This document shows positions 46,080 through 58,300 of a stretch of 64,000 bases of DNA, in pieces. Below the pieces are notes generated by a model. That model was not told the DNA's origin and searched no databases. It was given only the letters and a program-made list of their open reading frames with translations. How positions within the stretch are numbered: the stretch's first letter is position 1; each line of letters starts with the position of its first letter. Made by a program: the position numbers and the translations under genes. Source of the DNA: Verticillium longisporum (Eukaryota; Ascomycota; Sordariomycetes; Glomerellales; Plectosphaerellaceae); NCBI GenBank assembly GCA_019188255.1, contig JAETXT010000015.1:558001-622000 (forward strand), in the 5' to 3' direction.

Positions 46080-48200
46080 CTACACACTAGGATCTTGCGC
46101 TAGTAGGTCCATGGTACTGAGGTAGAGATCCCTGGAACTCGTCGTTGCTTGGACGTGAGGGTTGTTTTCAATCGCATTCAACCACGTCTCCCAGCGAAGA
46201 TTGGGCGAGGGCTCCGTCCACCCGCGAGCTGGCTGTAGCATGCGGGATAGTCGGAGGGCTATTGGCGCGAAGTGGACATCGACTATTGAAAGCGCGTCAC
46301 CAAGAAAGAACGGGCCCTGCTCTCGACGTTAGCAGGTCTTACTACGTGCTCCATTTGGAGCCAGCCACACGACATGATAAGCATTTGTCATACTTGCTCG
46401 TCTGCAGCAAGCACCAGTTCTGTGATGTGTCGCTGTAACTGTTCGATGCATATTGGTCGAAGCGTTTCATCGACGTTCCTAAGGACTTTGAAGAACGAGG
46501 GCACGATCATGGTGTTGATCTATAGACTGTGTCAATCGAGTCCTCGAGGAAACAAACACCTTTATGGAATCGACGACTAGGGCACGAACATGATCAATCC
46601 AAACCCGGCAGTTCGCCTTGAGACGAGCGTCTGGTGGGAAGAGGGAATTTGCTGGATTGGCATCTTCCAACTGCGACGCATGTCAGTCCTGCTCAAATGC
46701 TTGGCCCTTTCTTTGGGCTACAGAACGTCTTACATATTCGAGAATCACTGTGCTCCCGGAGCAGGCCCAATCCCCTTGCTTGATGGCAGGCACAGTGCCT
46801 CGGGGGTTGGCTTCGAGAAGTTGCCTCGGCAGTGGTGCGCGGTGGGGGTCAACTTCAACGTACTGGTACGGCAGCTTCTTCGCCTCCAAAGCTATCCAGA
46901 CTCGCTGCGCAAATGGACTATGGCAAGATCATTTAGTTCGACGGATGTTACCAGGTATGAATAAGTACAAACGTTGAAAGAGGACGTACCAATAACAGGC
47001 TGCAAAGAACTTTGTGTCACAATCTTTCGAGTGCTTCCTGATCGTCGCTGCTGCTGCTTCAGAGGCTTTTCTAGAAGTTTGTATCTATGACTGTGTTAGT
47101 TCTCCACGACCAGCGTCAAATCACACCAATGTTCATTTTATACCTTTTTGGCCGCTTGCTCTTGCTTCGCCAGGAAACGGAGTACGCTGTTTTTCTTGAC
47201 CTCGTCACTCCTGGCCAAGGTGTGACGATGTGGTCCAGCTATGCCACTGCCGCTCAAGTGTCCATTGACGCGCTGTATAGTATAGAACTTCTGGCCGTCT
47301 CTGCCTACGTCCGTTGGCACATCGTTGGCGTCAGCTGGGAGAACACGGAAGCGACGGTCGCCGCCGCTGCTGAGAGCGCTCTGCGGCAAGTTGACAGGCG
47401 TGTACGTTCCGTCATCTAGATCGTGCAGTGTGGCGCCGGGGAAGTACTCGGTGATCTTGATCTTCACATCACACTGATTCAATTCGCGAACGGCACGCTA
47501 TCGCTTCTTCTTGTTCGGGACGTCAGACTTGTGTGTTCCCGGTGGCCGCCCCTTGAGCCTGCAGTCATAGTAATGAGAGACGAATGGCTTCCGCTTATAC
47601 TTTTGCGAGCTGCGATGAGAGTAGACATTGTCAACATGCGGAAAATACGTGTTGTATCTGGTAAATGTCGAGGTCAGAATCAAAAGGAGATGTCTAGGGA
47701 TTGTTCGTGATCAAATACTGTTCATTGGTCAAGACTATGACACCGTCCGCGTCAAACAAGCGCTGTCTCCATTCTTGCAACTCAGGAGGATCCAGAACAT
47801 AGGCTGTAGCGTCTTCGGGCTGTGCGCTCTGTGACGGTACATGGCCTGGTACGGCAGCAGGAACCCCGGTTGGCGTGAGACGAGGGTCAAGTTGAGGGTT
47901 GAAGGGGGGTGGCAAGGCCTCGAAATGAGAAGGTTGGCCCGCTGGGCTCGGCACCGGAAGCGCTTGTCCCTGTGTTGAGTGAGCGGTCTGTCCTGTTTCG
48001 TCGCGACTATTCATCAGATGCCGCACGTTGGCCTCTGTCACTGGGGGAGAAGTCGCGACTGGGACATCGGGCGAGGCACAGTTGGTCGTGTGAGACAAAT
48101 CCTGGTGAAAGACGCCTCCGTGAAGAGCCGCCTGGTAATGTGACATGATCGGAGGTCCACCATTCCCCAAGTCAAACGACGGCGACCCGGATTCAGGCAT
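46080..48200 (-). CDS. Omega-like glutathione transferase with basic N-terminal extension, in-frame TAG
   Basis: Seven exons give one 582-codon frame: 48200-47719, 47657-47144, 47084-46990, 46917-46734, 46670-46560, 46519-46394, 46316-46080. Every junction has GT-AG ends and consistent phase (one intron is only 40 bases). Residues 1-160 are Pro/Ser-rich; 160-235 are a basic region (YFPHVDNVYSHRS, KRKPFVSHYYDCRLKGRPPG, NKKKR) with an AT-hook-like GRP core; 235-355 carry KIKITEYFPGA and other charged stretches. The thioredoxin-fold GST half starts near 355 with the catalytic CPF (C364), then WIALEAKKLPYQYVEVDP, NPRGTVPAIKQGDW and STVILEY; the helical half follows to GPFFLGDALSIVDVHFAP and the end. 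Codon 214 (47500-47498) is TAG where a basic residue would be expected, right after NKKKR. As written only 213 residues would be made. Pseudogene, consensus error or recoded. Confidence 0.8.
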
Positions 48201-48708
48201 GACTATCGAACGCGGCCGGTAGATACAAGTAGGGGATCGTGGGCCGGTTTGATCGGTGTTGCTGCTTTATCGAGTAGTAGACGGATCGTGGTTGATTGGG
48301 CTTTGGGGAGTTGAGCAGAGGTCCATGTGATCAAAAGAAGCGACTCTTTCTGGACTCAAAAATCGGATAGTAGGGCATTCATGTATTGATGCATACCGGT
48401 GGTATTGCATTACTAGCAGTACCAAGAACCAAGTAGCCATACTATCCGGACCATTCAACACTCTTCAAGGCACCAAATCAGTTCATCAACCCAAGTTTGC
48501 CATGATTGAATCGATCTCGATTAAAGCCACCAACGCCGACCTACCAGGCCATCGAATACCCCGTCATCCACCCTGCTCCCCCGTGAACCCTCAATACTGA
48601 GTGGGAAAATTAGTCGTACATTGGCACGTGTTGTGCCTTCATCAAGAAATATCTCCCCGAACTCCTCATTCTGCTGTAGATTCACATCATCAAGGGGACG
48701 GCGACCAG
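48201..48708. other. Upstream region of the glutathione transferase gene
   Basis: Tandem interval of about 500 bases between the 3' end of the Zn2Cys6 gene and the transferase start. No gene or clear motif. Confidence 0.55.
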
Positions 48709-51700
48709 CTAGGCTCCCGACTCCCACGATGACAGATCCATCGCGTCCATCGGTCCCATATTCATGAGCGATCGTAGCACCCCCTCGCTCATTGGGGTCA
48801 TGCCTGACTGACCTGGCATGCCCGGCCACCCGTTGGACGCCATGCCGTAGGCATCCACAGGGCTGTCACCCATCTGGAACCTGGCCCCGGGTGTCATCCC
48901 GGTGGGACCCAGGTTGAACCCTTGTGAGTCGGCGAAGAAGCCAGCAGTGGTGGATTCGCCATTCACCCCGATATTAGCGCTTGGGTTGTTAGAGGCTGGA
49001 CTGGCTTCGAACGAGTTTCTGTTGGATCCTTCCATGCCCACTGATGCAGTCGGCCCGCTTCGATGTTCAGAGGCTGAGCTTGAATTGGGTGTCGGTCGAT
49101 TAGACTGATCGCCATCTGGCGAGCCCATAGTGTTGTCGCCGCTGCTTTCGCTCTGTCCGAACCCAGCACCTGTACCGTTTCGCGAGCCCCCCAACGAACC
49201 TGACCCAGGTGTCAGGACCATGCCCTGCAAAGGCACGCGAGAGGCACCTCCTTCTTGAGCGAATCCAGCGTCTGGACCAAGCCAGCGCTGGCCCGAGAAG
49301 CCGGACGAGTCCGAGATAGTTCTGCTCACAGGCTGAGTACCCGAAACCGGTTCGGCAATGCCAGGGCCGGTGACTGGAACGGCATCATCGCCATTCGTGT
49401 AGTTGCAATCACTCCTGTAAGCCAGAATTCCTGAAGCACCTTCTTCATCACAGCGCCTTCCCGCGGCGGTGGCATCCGGCTAAATCACGCGACAATGTCA
49501 GTCAACAACATCAAGGGCCATGCGGCGGTGAGGGAAAACGTACACTGTCGCCGCTTCGTGGGAATGCAGCTCTCAGCTTCGGAATTCTCATCCCCAAAGC
49601 TTCGAGGTCGACATCTAGCTGTACCAAGAATGACTCCGTAAGGGGGTTCCTGCGCTTCAGAGCATTCATGGCTGACAACAGAAAACGCAACGAATCTGCC
49701 GTCTGACTGTCATCAGGTCGACTCTTGAGGTATTGCACGAATACCCTCGCAGCCACATAGAGGCAGAACGCAATAAAAGGGTTCATCTGTAGGCTTGTTA
49801 GAGAACCTTGTCGTAATGTAACGGTGCCAGACAAGACTTACGCAGCTTAGATCCATGTGCGATATCATCCTCATGATACTCGCAATTTCGCTGGCAGCGG
49901 TAATGCAGCGGACTTTGCTTTCGGCACTCACTGATGCCGGTAGCTTGTTCTTATCAGCTTTGAAAATAGCCGCCTGATGAAGGCATATTGTCGAGGTGTG
50001 GATGCTCATGTTGGTAAAAACAATGTTGGGGTTGCTGAGGCCGGAAGGCAGCTTGATGTGAGGCGGCAGGCAGAGCGATGTATTGAGGATAATGTTGTCC
50101 ATTGACCTGTGACGTTTCCAGAACTCGCCGTTGAGGTCGTTGTCTCGGTCGTCGACGTCGGGTCTGTGAAGATGGATAAGGTTACGGCCAAAGAGACAGG
50201 CCATGAGCACAATTCCGCCGAAAGATGAGAGTTTGCTTGCTCCTGCGGGACTCATGCTGTCTTGCAGGGATTGCGTCTGCTCAGGCCTACTCATGTCGAA
50301 AGCTTCGTCCGAAGATGGCAGGTTCGTCATAATATCCTTCTCGTCGATGGTCATGGGCCAGCCGGTGCCGATGCTCGCATACCGATCCTCGCAGAATGCC
50401 ATCCAAAACGTGCGCCGCCGCTCTTCGCGCTCGGTCCAATCGCGCGGGGGTGGAAGGCATTGCTTGACGTCGAGGCCCGCCCCATCTAAGCGGTGAAGAC
50501 CAATCCTGGATGACATTAGTGACTCTGCTCTGCGACGGCAAGTTTAGCATGCTGTCGCTACTCACATTTGACACAAGCGGACTGCCGCCCCCGTATTCAT
50601 CCATGCTCTTGGGAAATACATCATCTTGAATTCATATGAGGCCAACAAAACATGGGTTTGTGCATGGGCGACAGATATCATGTGTTCTCCGTAGCCTTTG
50701 ACATAATCACCTTCCACGTACTTACGTGCACGTTGATAGAACAAGTCCTTCAAGTCGATGTACTTGTCTGTAATGGAACAAGCCAAGGTCCAGATTGCGT
50801 ATCGGAGTGCAACGGGTGGACGTTGATTTGGGGCTCTTAAAGCACAGTCATCAGCTCAAAACGGTCGCGGGAGGCAGAGGGTCATACTAACAGGTTCATG
50901 GCCGCCAGATACCTGTATTTGTGAATCATTGGCATGGAAGGGTGGACCTTCTCAAAGTAGATCTGATGCCTGCATAGGTGCTACTGTTAGCTGCGTGACA
51001 TGCCAAGCATAGAAGGTCAAACAAACAGCTCATCGATGGTCTCTTGTGGTGGCAGGGGCTCCTCCAGACCAAGTCCTATCATTTCCCATGGGAAGTTCGT
51101 ATTATTCAGGTTGCCCATTCCCATCGGCATGTTGGGGTTTAAGCCGGGGGTCATGCTCGTGTTGAAGTTGAAGTCGTCCATGGGAGGCCCAGGTTGAGGC
51201 GACTCGCCCGCAAACTGCCAGCGGTCCATGTCGCGGTCGCCTCGAAGAGTGAGCGTGGCGTTCTGGCCGCTGAAGCCACCACCGGCGGCGGCGGCGGCGG
51301 GTGACAGCTGGACGCGGGTAGCTGATGCGGTGTCAAGGTTCAGAGGCGCGGCCGTATTGGTATCGGCACCTGTTGCCGAGTCTTTGGTTTTGTTGAGGAG
51401 GGTTTCGACTTGCTCTGCAGATAGAAGCACACGATCAGTAGGCGCGAAACACGGGGCGCAACGCCAGGGCAGCGAGGGGGTTGAAGCTCACTGAGACGCT
51501 CCTCCAAAGCCTTGACATAGCCCCGCTTGGGGCCGCTCTTTCGACGCACTTCGTCGTATGCGCACGAGTGGCCGAGCCTGGTGCATGTGCTGCAGCTGGG
51601 TTTGGTGCCGTCGCATTTCAATTTCCTTTGCGACAGATCATGCAGGCCAGGCGCTTTGGTTTGGGTATGCTTCTGTTGTCGGCAGTGTCTAGCTCTGCTT

Positions 51701-51779
51701 TGGGAGACACGGCTCGATGACGAGACGGAATGCCGCCGCCATCTTGTTCGGTTGATGTCGTCGGTGAAGGGGGAGACAT
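48709..51779 (-). CDS. Zn2Cys6 transcription factor with fungal-specific regulatory domain, apparent frameshift
   Basis: Predicted nuclear regulator of 900 residues in seven exons: 51779-51492, 51414-51027, 50969-50892, 50835-50566, 50505-49842, 49786-49544, 49479-48709; all introns GT-AG and in phase. The binuclear cluster has C46-x2-C49-x6-C56-x6-C63-x2-C66-x6-C73, followed by a basic linker SGPKRGYVKALEERL and a short coiled coil. The fungal_trans middle region spans about 265-560 (YFEKVHPSMPMIHKYRYLAAMNL, LRYAIWTLA, GAAVRLCQMIGLHRLD, EERRRTFWMAFCEDRYASIGTGWPMTI). The C-terminal third is Ser/Gly/Pro-rich, typical of an activation region. The frame breaks inside the zinc cluster between CRK and RKLKC: the A run (plus-strand T 51627-51629) is one short, and adding one base also restores the exon phase. 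Target genes unknown. Confidence 0.87.
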
Positions 51780-53231
51780 GGTGAGGCTGAACGATCGGGT
51801 CCAAAGGAGAGGAGATGGACCGCAGCCACAGCCGGGTCACTGTTCGCGATATTTTGGGTTCCCAAGTCGCGGCAGTTGGTGGTGGGTGGTGTGGAGGTTC
51901 GACGGGGCTGCAGAGAGTCGGTCGGGCGGTTTCGCAATCGGGCAGTGGGAGATGAGAGCCTGCGAAGAGGCCAGTCACTGTCATGCCAGAGGGCTTATTC
52001 GCGATCTGTTTTGGGGTGAAGGGGGCGATTCTGGTTCGTCGTATGTTGGAACTGGTAGATGATCTGTCGCGCGACGCAGATGTTATCGGGTCGCTCAATT
52101 GAAGTTCTGTCTCAAGGCGAAGATGGTCGACCCGCCTGAAAATCGGGGGGGGGTTAGTGGAAAGGTTGTTGATAAGACGGATGGGCTGAGCACTCAGCTC
52201 ACTACCTATGCATGTATCTGCGACTCAACTTCACGTGGTGAGTGTCAAGCCTATCAGCAAGCCCCATTCCCGGCGAATCTTAGTGAACTGTCTACAGTAC
52301 CTAGCACGGTTGTAGGGAGGGGCCTACCTGGCTTGCTAGGTGGTCTTGGTGCCTAGATATCTGAAGGAAGAACATGTAGTGGGTACCGATAGTCTGTAGC
52401 CGAGTGTCGAAGGGGATCACGCCAGACAAGGACCCCTTTTCTGGGGGGTCTTGTCTGGGGGGTGACATGCGATCCCCAACGCCTCTTCCTACCTATGCCT
52501 GCCCCCCGCCCTCAGAGGGCTTCGTTTGAGAGAGCGTACAGCCAGGTACAGAACAAATTTGCGCCCATGTCATAAGCCTCGGAGTTGCCTCATGCACCAG
52601 TCGTACAAGCCGGTGCCGCGCTCACTTCACGTACAAATGGCTTTTCACCTGGGCAGGGCGCAGCTCAGCCACACACCTTCATTGCTACTGCTTTCCACCA
52701 GGTACCGACAGGGATAAGGTCAATCCAGCACACTGACTCGGCCCATCGATCCATTGCCGCCCCCGCACTCGCTGCGCACAGCGATGCAACAGCACATTGT
52801 CTTCTGCCAGGCAGGCTATGGTGTTGCGTAAGTCCTGCACTGGGCCCAGCTCTACACTCCCGCGATCTACCATTTGCCTGCCAGGCGATGCCAGGCGACG
52901 CACATGTTTTGGCTCTAGGCAGCAAATTTGCACCTCGTCATCGTCATCTCCCAAAGATCAACAAGGCTGGTTCCTCTGCGCAGATGCCTCGAGGTCCGGC
53001 GTAGGAAGCTCGATACAAGCGTTGTCAGGGCCGAGTAATCTGGTGTCCCAATGGCCATTCACAAGCCACTGCAAGCGGCGATCCAGGAAAGGCACAACTA
53101 TACATCCCCCCCAAATGTCGGTCTGAAGTATGCCCGCGCTGACTGACACGCACCTCGGCCCCCAGCTCTCGGGTTCTTACTTTCCGGAACAATACTGACA
53201 TGTAGAGAGCGTAGCACCCTCCTGTCGAGCT
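51780..53231. other. Interval upstream of the Zn2Cys6 gene
   Basis: About 1.45 kb holding the promoter of the Zn2Cys6 factor and the 3' end of THO3. A local inverted repeat occurs at 52428-52463 (GACAAGGACCCC against GGGGTCTTGTC). No gene recognised. Confidence 0.5.
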
Positions 53232-54495
53232 CTATTTCCGTTCTGTATCGATACCAGCGATGCGAAGGGCATTCTGGTCTATGAAGGCGAGGTAATAGCG
53301 CGTAGGCGCCCACGCCACCACTGGGCTGGGATCGCTCGTCTTGATGGTGTGGATAGTATCCCCCGTCTCCGTGTGGAAAACATCGAGGCCAGCACCCTGT
53401 TCGCTTCCTCCCACACAGTAACTGCCGTCAAACGTGAAGCCTGTGATATCCTTGATCAGGGATGCGCACCAGCGACATGAATGGAGAACTTACTGATGCT
53501 TCGGACAGGGCCTACAGACGTGGTGACCGTGTTCTGGCAGATCCAGTTTGTCGTGTCCCAGAGCGCAATGATGGAATCATACCCACCTGTCGCTAGATAA
53601 CGAGCAGTCGGCTGCATCTCGGCCGAGAGGCATTGTGAAGCGTGGCCATCCAGCGTGAACTCGATGGCCCCGTCTGGGCCCTCGCGGTGAAGTAGTGGCT
53701 GAAAGTCGGGATACGAAAGAATACGGACACGACCCTCGCCAGTGGTCAGGAAGACCTTCTCTCCACTCCAACAGAACGATACCTGGTTTGTCTGCACATC
53801 TTGCGTGTGAGTGGACAAGGGTGCCGTTTGGGTAGGAGACAGTAGAAAGAGCGTGTCCGCCTACGCCCTTGGTCAGCACGTTCTCAGTAGCATCGCTTCT
53901 GTGAACTCTGAACGGCGCCCACTCACTTTGTTGCCTACCACGAGGGTCTCGCCATCTGGGGCCCATGCCAGCGTGAAGGCTTCACCGAGGCCCTTGACTT
54001 CGTTGGTGCAGGTTTTGCTTCGAACGTCCCAGAATTTGGCCACGCCATCAAAACTGATGCTGCAGAGCTCTGCATCCTTGGCAGGATTGAAGGCAACCTT
54101 GGCAATCGCAGCTGTGTGCCCCTTGAGCTCAGTCGAGAAGCGTGCAACGGGCTTTTCAGGATTCCCTGCAGAAAGGTCAGTCAACCTTACGAAAACGTGA
54201 GTGCCAGGAGAAAGGACACGAGTAGCTCAACTGACAGACACGAAGTATCCTATCCGCTCCCGTGGCAATGAGGGAACCAGTTGGGTTCCAAGAAATGGAC
54301 CATATGCTACTTTTTGCCTTGTCAAACATGAATTTCTTCTATAAAGACGAAGGCTAAATACCTGCGTGATGAGCCGCTGTTGCGAGAACTGGAGCCGAAG
54401 CTGGGGTCCTGATACGTTTGTATCTTAATATCTTTCAAGTACGTGGTGAATCGTTCCCTTGGGAGACTTGTCTTCGGGCGAGAGAGGGGTGCCAT
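53232..54495 (-). CDS. TEX1: THO complex subunit THO3/TEX1 (WD40)
   Basis: WD40 protein of the THO/TREX complex, coupling transcription to mRNA export. Five exons: 54495-54362, 54309-54236, 54165-53927, 53860-53494, 53440-53232; 340 residues. The first acceptor (54310, AAAAAG) is chosen because it alone keeps phase into SIWSISWNPTGSLIATGAD. Blades are visible from WNPTGSLIATGADRILRVW through RFSTELKGHTAAIAKVAFNP...FWDVRSK, the VKGLGEAFTLAWAPDGETLVVGNK blade, SFCWSGEKVFLTTGEGRVRILSYP, QPTARYLATGGYDSIIALWD and FTFDGSYCVGGSEQGAGLDVF. The order and wording match fungal TEX1 rather than other WD40 families. No frame defect. Divergent from RIC1 with 870 bases between the starts. Confidence 0.9.
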
Positions 54496-55365
54496 GTCGA
54501 TGTACGGGCTGAGACTCCTCTATGAGCGAGTGGCTGTGCGACTCTTTGTGCGTGTGCTTGTGTGTGTCTGTGTATGTGTGGGAAGGGAAGAGGTCGGATA
54601 AGACAGAGAAGCAACCATGCACGGAACCGGTGTTGAGATTGAGAGGGAGAGAGAGGCGCGAGGTATTGTGCGATGTCGGATGAGTGTCTTATGTCTCATA
54701 GAAGTTGGTTCGTGGCACTTCCAACCAACTACACAGTCCGGGAGCTCAGGGCGAGCATAAGGTAGACTGAGCACTCCGAATAAAGTGATGCTTCTTGACA
54801 GCCCCTCTGACAGGAAATATAGCAATGGGTAATGCCCTGCAAGTACTCATAGGGTACCGAAAGCGGACAAAAGGCACCAGCTGCTTACCTCTGGAGATGG
54901 GGTGGATCCCCGCCGGTCGGTGACCCACCTGCCAGCCTCACCAACCTCGCCTCTCGCCCTTTCACACAGGTAACCCCTGACCAGGGTAGACCAGTGCATA
55001 CGTGCGTCCTAGCTGGCGGGGACCCGGACATGCTGTACGGTCTGAGACCAGAAGCTCCGAAGCTTGTCACTACTTGCAAACGCGGTTCGGAGCTCGCGAT
55101 GCTCTATCATCGAAGCATCGACTTACCGCACTTGACGCCGTGCCATTGTCGAACCTCCATAGTACAGCACACTCCCTGAATACAGCCAGGCCATGCGATT
55201 CGATCGATTCTCCTGCGAAGAAGCTTTAGCCGCTGCTAAGCAGTGCACACCTGTACTTTCCGCATCCTCTGAGCACCCTCATTCAACCTAACGAGGACGG
55301 CCATGATCGGACAGTAACCCTGGACCGGAGCCCGCCATCAATTTCCGCTGCGGCGCATTGCCAAC
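54496..55365. promoter_or_regulatory. Divergent interval TEX1/RIC1
   Basis: 870 bases between two divergent start codons. Contains a GT/CA-rich stretch near 54545-54580. Presumably both promoters; no individual element identified. Confidence 0.5.
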
Positions 55366-58300
55366 ATGTACTGGCCTATCGGCACTCCAAAGACCTACGC
55401 GACGAGTAGTAGTTCTGGACCAGAGTTCGACCTCGTCGTCTCTGAAGATGGCATCACCAACCCCTTTGACCGAGCCACAATCAACGAGCGACCACAACAC
55501 CCATATGTATCCTCGACCGAACCCTTCCATGAGAACGGGGCGCAAAATGCACTGCCGGAACCATCTGTCGAGTCGACGACTCCCCTAACGCCTGCAACGC
55601 CCGCAACGCCTGCGGTTCAGTCCGTGGAGCGAGGCGATCCAGACCAACCCGATTCCGCAGCTTTCGCGTCAACGCAGATACCCGACGCTGTGAAGTTGCC
55701 CCTAAAAGATCCTGTCCTGGCACTGCGAACTTCCCGCAGTGGATCGCTGTTTGCCGTCATCACAGCGACCTCCATGGCTGTTTGGCAGACAAAGGTGGGT
55801 TGCGTCCAATCCTCGGCAGTCTGCAGATGACTCTCTGACCCTTCAAGCCTACCGCTATCCTCGCCGTCGTCGTTCGATCTGTGTCGTCCCTCAGTACCTA
55901 TGGCGAGAATTTCGATCTGCTCATGCGTCCCGACTCGGCCATCCTGGTTGTCCACACGACACAGGGCTATCTCATCACGTACTCCCTCGCCACAGACTCC
56001 GAGGCCCACGTTTACAAACCCTACTTCCCCAGCTATGCCAATATCCAACGACGCCGCCAAATACACGCCGGACCTGGAGGTAGTGCACCTGACCAATTTC
56101 TCTGGGGCCCGGGCGAGGGAGCGGGCGTTCGCGATGTCAGCGTTCGTTTCAGGATGGTCATCAAGGTAGATGCAGGAATCGAAAGCGCACTTGCCCTCGA
56201 TGACGAGCTGGTGGTGGCAACAAGGAAGCCAGCAGCTGTGCAATGCATCCGGTGGACTCCCGACAACAGCGGAAGTCAGACCAAGACTGAGATGATCAGT
56301 CGTATGGGGTGGTTGGACAAGAAGATCACCATTACGGAGATGACTCATGACCGGCCGATGAACCTGTCGACGTGGATCACTAGCGATGGCAAGGCGCATG
56401 CTGTCCAGCGTGTGTCAGCCCGAAAGTTAGCCGAGGGCGAGGCAGATCCAAAAAGCTCTTTAAGGGTTACTGCTTCCACTCACCTCGGGGCAAGTTCGAT
56501 CACGCTCGACGTGCTGTTATCAATGCGAGGTTCTCCCTCATAGCCGTCGGCTGCGCCAATGGCAGCATTCACGTGTATTCAGCACGCGACTATGCTGGCA
56601 ATATCCCACCGTCTCATGTCCACACACTCCCTGTTTCTCACACTGTCTCAGGCGCCCTTACAACGCTGAGCTACTCGCCAGATGGTTATTGCCTCTTCGC
56701 CGGGTTCGAGAAAGGGTGGGCAACATGGAGCGTGTATGGCAAGCTTGGAAGCCACAGCTTCAGTTTCGATGGCTCGGTTGCAGAGACGGCTGGCGAAGAC
56801 TGGCTTTCATCTGTCATTGACGCCGTGTGGCTTGGAGGAGGCTCAGAGTTGTTGATAGCAAGTCGGGACCGCGAAGCCATATGGGCGATGGAGATGGCCA
56901 GGAGTGCGGTAGCAGGCTGTTACAACTCTGCGAATCTGCTCCGCACTGTCTTACAAACGAGCACCAGCGTCATGATATACCGTGGCTACGATCTCCCCGA
57001 CCTGGCATCCATATCGGCAGAACCCTTCCTTTGGCACACAGCCGAAATCCCGCCAGCATATCTTCTCAACCAGTGGCCAATACGGCACACTGTCATTTCT
57101 CCTGACGGTCGAGACGCCGCCGAAGCCGGCAGGCGTGGACTGGCCCACTAGAGCGTGAACAGTTGACGCTGGCAGACCTTTATGAACGGGGCCGCCGAGA
57201 ACGGGCTCCAAGTTAGGGGTGGCATGTGCTGGGACCTGCATATCCTCATAGCTGCGGTTGAGGTCAACCGCACGCATGAGATACGACTGTACTCCAGAGA
57301 AGCCGCTTTGGACGGTTCGATGGTTGTGCATTCCCAGCCGGTATCCGCCCCTATCGTTCTGATCACAACGTCGGGTGAAGACTCGCTTCTGGTGTACACT
57401 TACGAAAATCTACTGTACCACTTCATCTTTACGCCTTATGCCGGTTCGGTGAGATTGGTGCAGCTTGGTCAGATTGCATTCCATGGCATCGTCAGGTCTC
57501 CAGCCAGAGTGCGTGGGCTTAGCTGGATTTTACCGGAAAGCCAACTTGTCGACGGCGACCCATCGCAGGATGTTGCCGTGGCTTCCGTGCTATTCCTTGT
57601 CGACGCGAAGCTTGTTCTACTGTGCCCGTCCGTGAATAGCGAAGGGCATCTCAAGTACGACATGAGAGTCATCTCGCAAAACGTCGAGTTTTATGCCAGC
57701 ATGAGGGACCAGCCGGCCCAGGACGTCCTTGCTTCGTCTCCGCAAAACAACTCGACGAAGACTGTGGACACAAGCTTAAGGAATGCTCTGTGGGTGTTTG
57801 ATGGCGCCGAATTCAAGGTGTGGCCCGAACTGCAGAATGTTTTGCGGGCAGCATCAGGCGAATCCTCTGGCGACCATCCTGCGACAGTATCCATACCGAT
57901 TGACTTCTATCCTCTCTCAACTCTGCAAGCCAAGGGCATTCTTCTGGGTGTGGAAGCTGACTTGGTACAAAGGCGTGACCTGAACTTCTCCCTTTTCCGG
58001 TTCACCATCAGGGTCAGTTTAACCTATTTTTGCTCGAGATTCGAGAACTTCTCTAACGTGATCCGGCAGACACATCTTTTCCTACCCAACATTCTTCGTT
58101 TCCTCCTCGTGGATAACAGATCTGCCGATGCTGTCAGCCTGGCACAGCAGTTCCAGCATCTCGAATATTTTCCTCATGCGCTAGAGATGTTGCTCCATCA
58201 GGTGTTGGACGACGAGGTGGATTCTGCGCCCGTGCCAGAGAAAGCGATTCTTCCACGAGTGCTGTCACTTCTGTCCTGTTTCAAGGAGTACCTCGATGTT

